From NCBI GenBank assembly GCA_013286425.1, contig JABDFS010000018.1:1-40977 (forward strand): a stretch of DNA of 40,977 nt, written 5' to 3'. Shown here one piece after another: positions 40,326 to 40,977 of the stretch (within the stretch, counting starts at the first letter, position 1; every line of letters begins with the position of its first letter). The stretch is from Bacteroidota bacterium. GTDB lineage: Bacteria > Bacteroidota > Bacteroidia > Chitinophagales > Chitinophagaceae. The position numbers were made by a program, and so were the translations under genes. The notes beneath the pieces were generated by a model. That model made no database searches. It was not told where the DNA came from and worked only from the letters and a program-made list of their open reading frames with translations.

Positions 40326-40973
40326 ATGACTAATAGAAAACAAATAGCAATATTGAATACAATCATAGCGGGGTTTTTAATTCCACTTACTTCTTACGGA
40401 CAACATATCGCTAATCTCGAAGTCGTTAATAATTTACCTACAAAGATTTCTCAGTTTATACCTATTGGTTATTCTGTTATTGATACAGCAAGTGGCAATC
40501 TCAATCTTGACAGTTTAAATGACATGATATTAGTGCTGCGAAAAGATGGCGAGGATTCGACTTCAAACTTTGCAAATGATAAGCCTGACAAACGACCTTT
40601 ACTAATTCTACTTGGACAACCTAATAATGTTTATAAAGTTGCTGACAGAAATGACAATGCAGTTTATTGCATTGATTGCGGCGGTGTATTTGGCGACCCA
40701 TTTACTGGAATAACAATTAAAAACGGATATTTTTCAATCGAACACGCAATTGCTGGTGGCGAACATTGGGAACAAGTGATAACCTTTAAGTTTGACAAAT
40801 TAAAGGCTGACTGGTTTTTATACAAAGACCATTACATAAGTTATAAGCTCAATGATAGTAATGACGACAATGCAGACGCATTATTAAAAGACGTTGATAA
40901 ATTGGAAACAGTAAAAGATTTTGGCATTATATCGTTTGACAAATTCAATATTTATAATGACAGCGGACATTAA
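40326..40973 (+). CDS. Exported hypothetical protein (FG-GAP-like pattern), cassette-like gene
   Basis: The 215-residue protein has a signal peptide (MTNRKQIAILNTIIAGFLIP...SYG). The mature part shows YSVIDTASGNLNLDSLNDMILVLRKDGED, KRPLLILLGQPNNVYKVADR, YCIDCGGVFGDPFTGITIKNGYFSIEH and EQVITFKFDKLKADWFLYK. Calcium-like D-x-N-x-D repeats and RPLLIL recall a family of small secreted proteins with FG-GAP-like motifs. I do not know a function. Asp codons are often GAC, as in the two orphan genes near 14 kb and unlike the neighbours. The stop lies 4 bp before the window end, so the 3' flank is not visible. Confidence 0.82.
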   Translation: MTNRKQIAILNTIIAGFLIPLTSYGQHIANLEVVNNLPTKISQFIPIGYSVIDTASGNLNLDSLNDMILVLRKDGEDSTSNFANDKPDKRPLLILLGQPNNVYKVADRNDNAVYCIDCGGVFGDPFTGITIKNGYFSIEHAIAGGEHWEQVITFKFDKLKADWFLYKDHYISYKLNDSNDDNADALLKDVDKLETVKDFGIISFDKFNIYNDSGH

Positions 40974-40977
40974 GGCT

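Overview
The window is AT-rich bacterial DNA that reads as a Bacteroidota chromosome, most likely family Chitinophagaceae or a near relative. This is inferred from the TamL/TamB pair, a type IX secretion (T9SS) C-terminal sorting domain, an S74 tail-fibre-domain surface protein, many small lipoproteins, sparse Shine-Dalgarno sites and TAnnTTTG-type -7 promoter elements. No rRNA, tRNA, CRISPR array, integrase or intact transposase gene was seen.

Layout. 1-6.9 kb, mostly minus strand: a truncated S74-domain surface protein, a DUF3606 protein, a sorbosone-dehydrogenase-like sugar oxidase, mnmE, then a small envelope group (YXWGXW protein, beta-barrel protein, DUF4136 lipoprotein, Lmo0937-type membrane peptide). 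7.0-13.5 kb: a signalling block with two divergent units. The minus unit encodes a sigma-54 activator and a receiver-PAS-kinase. The plus unit encodes a CHASE3 kinase, two stand-alone receivers and a topoisomerase IB. 13.5-15.7 kb: two orphan genes, each tightly bracketed by its own inverted repeat (integron-cassette-like), followed by an unusual 11-bp-iteron palindromic element. 15.7-17.9 kb: a chromate module made of a ChrB-domain/AraC fusion and ChrA. 18.1-28.4 kb, minus: SMI1/KNR4 protein, TamL and TamB, a methyltransferase overlapping a cysteine desulfurase. 28.4-32.2 kb, plus: a toxin-antitoxin locus with a broken toxin, a CBS-type PLP enzyme, NudK, a DinB/YfiT-like enzyme and a second Nudix enzyme. 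32.2-39.5 kb: MscS channel, sugar-phosphate isomerase/epimerase, a T9SS leucine-rich-repeat protein, a TMEM175-type channel, a serine hydrolase and a lipoprotein. 39.6-41 kb: a second copy of the iteron element in opposite orientation, a repeat-rich spacer, and a third cassette-like gene at the edge.

The most interesting observation combines two things. A ~153-bp non-coding element occurs twice, 24 kb apart, with 11-bp (one helical turn) repeats arranged head to head. Both copies sit upstream, in the same relative orientation, of orphan genes that start at GTT-type boundaries. For two of those genes the boundary is mirrored by a gene-specific inverted repeat at the stop codon, as expected for integron cassettes. 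For the third, the matching sequence is predicted just beyond the window end. This may be an integrase-less cassette system (CALIN-like) with its own associated element.
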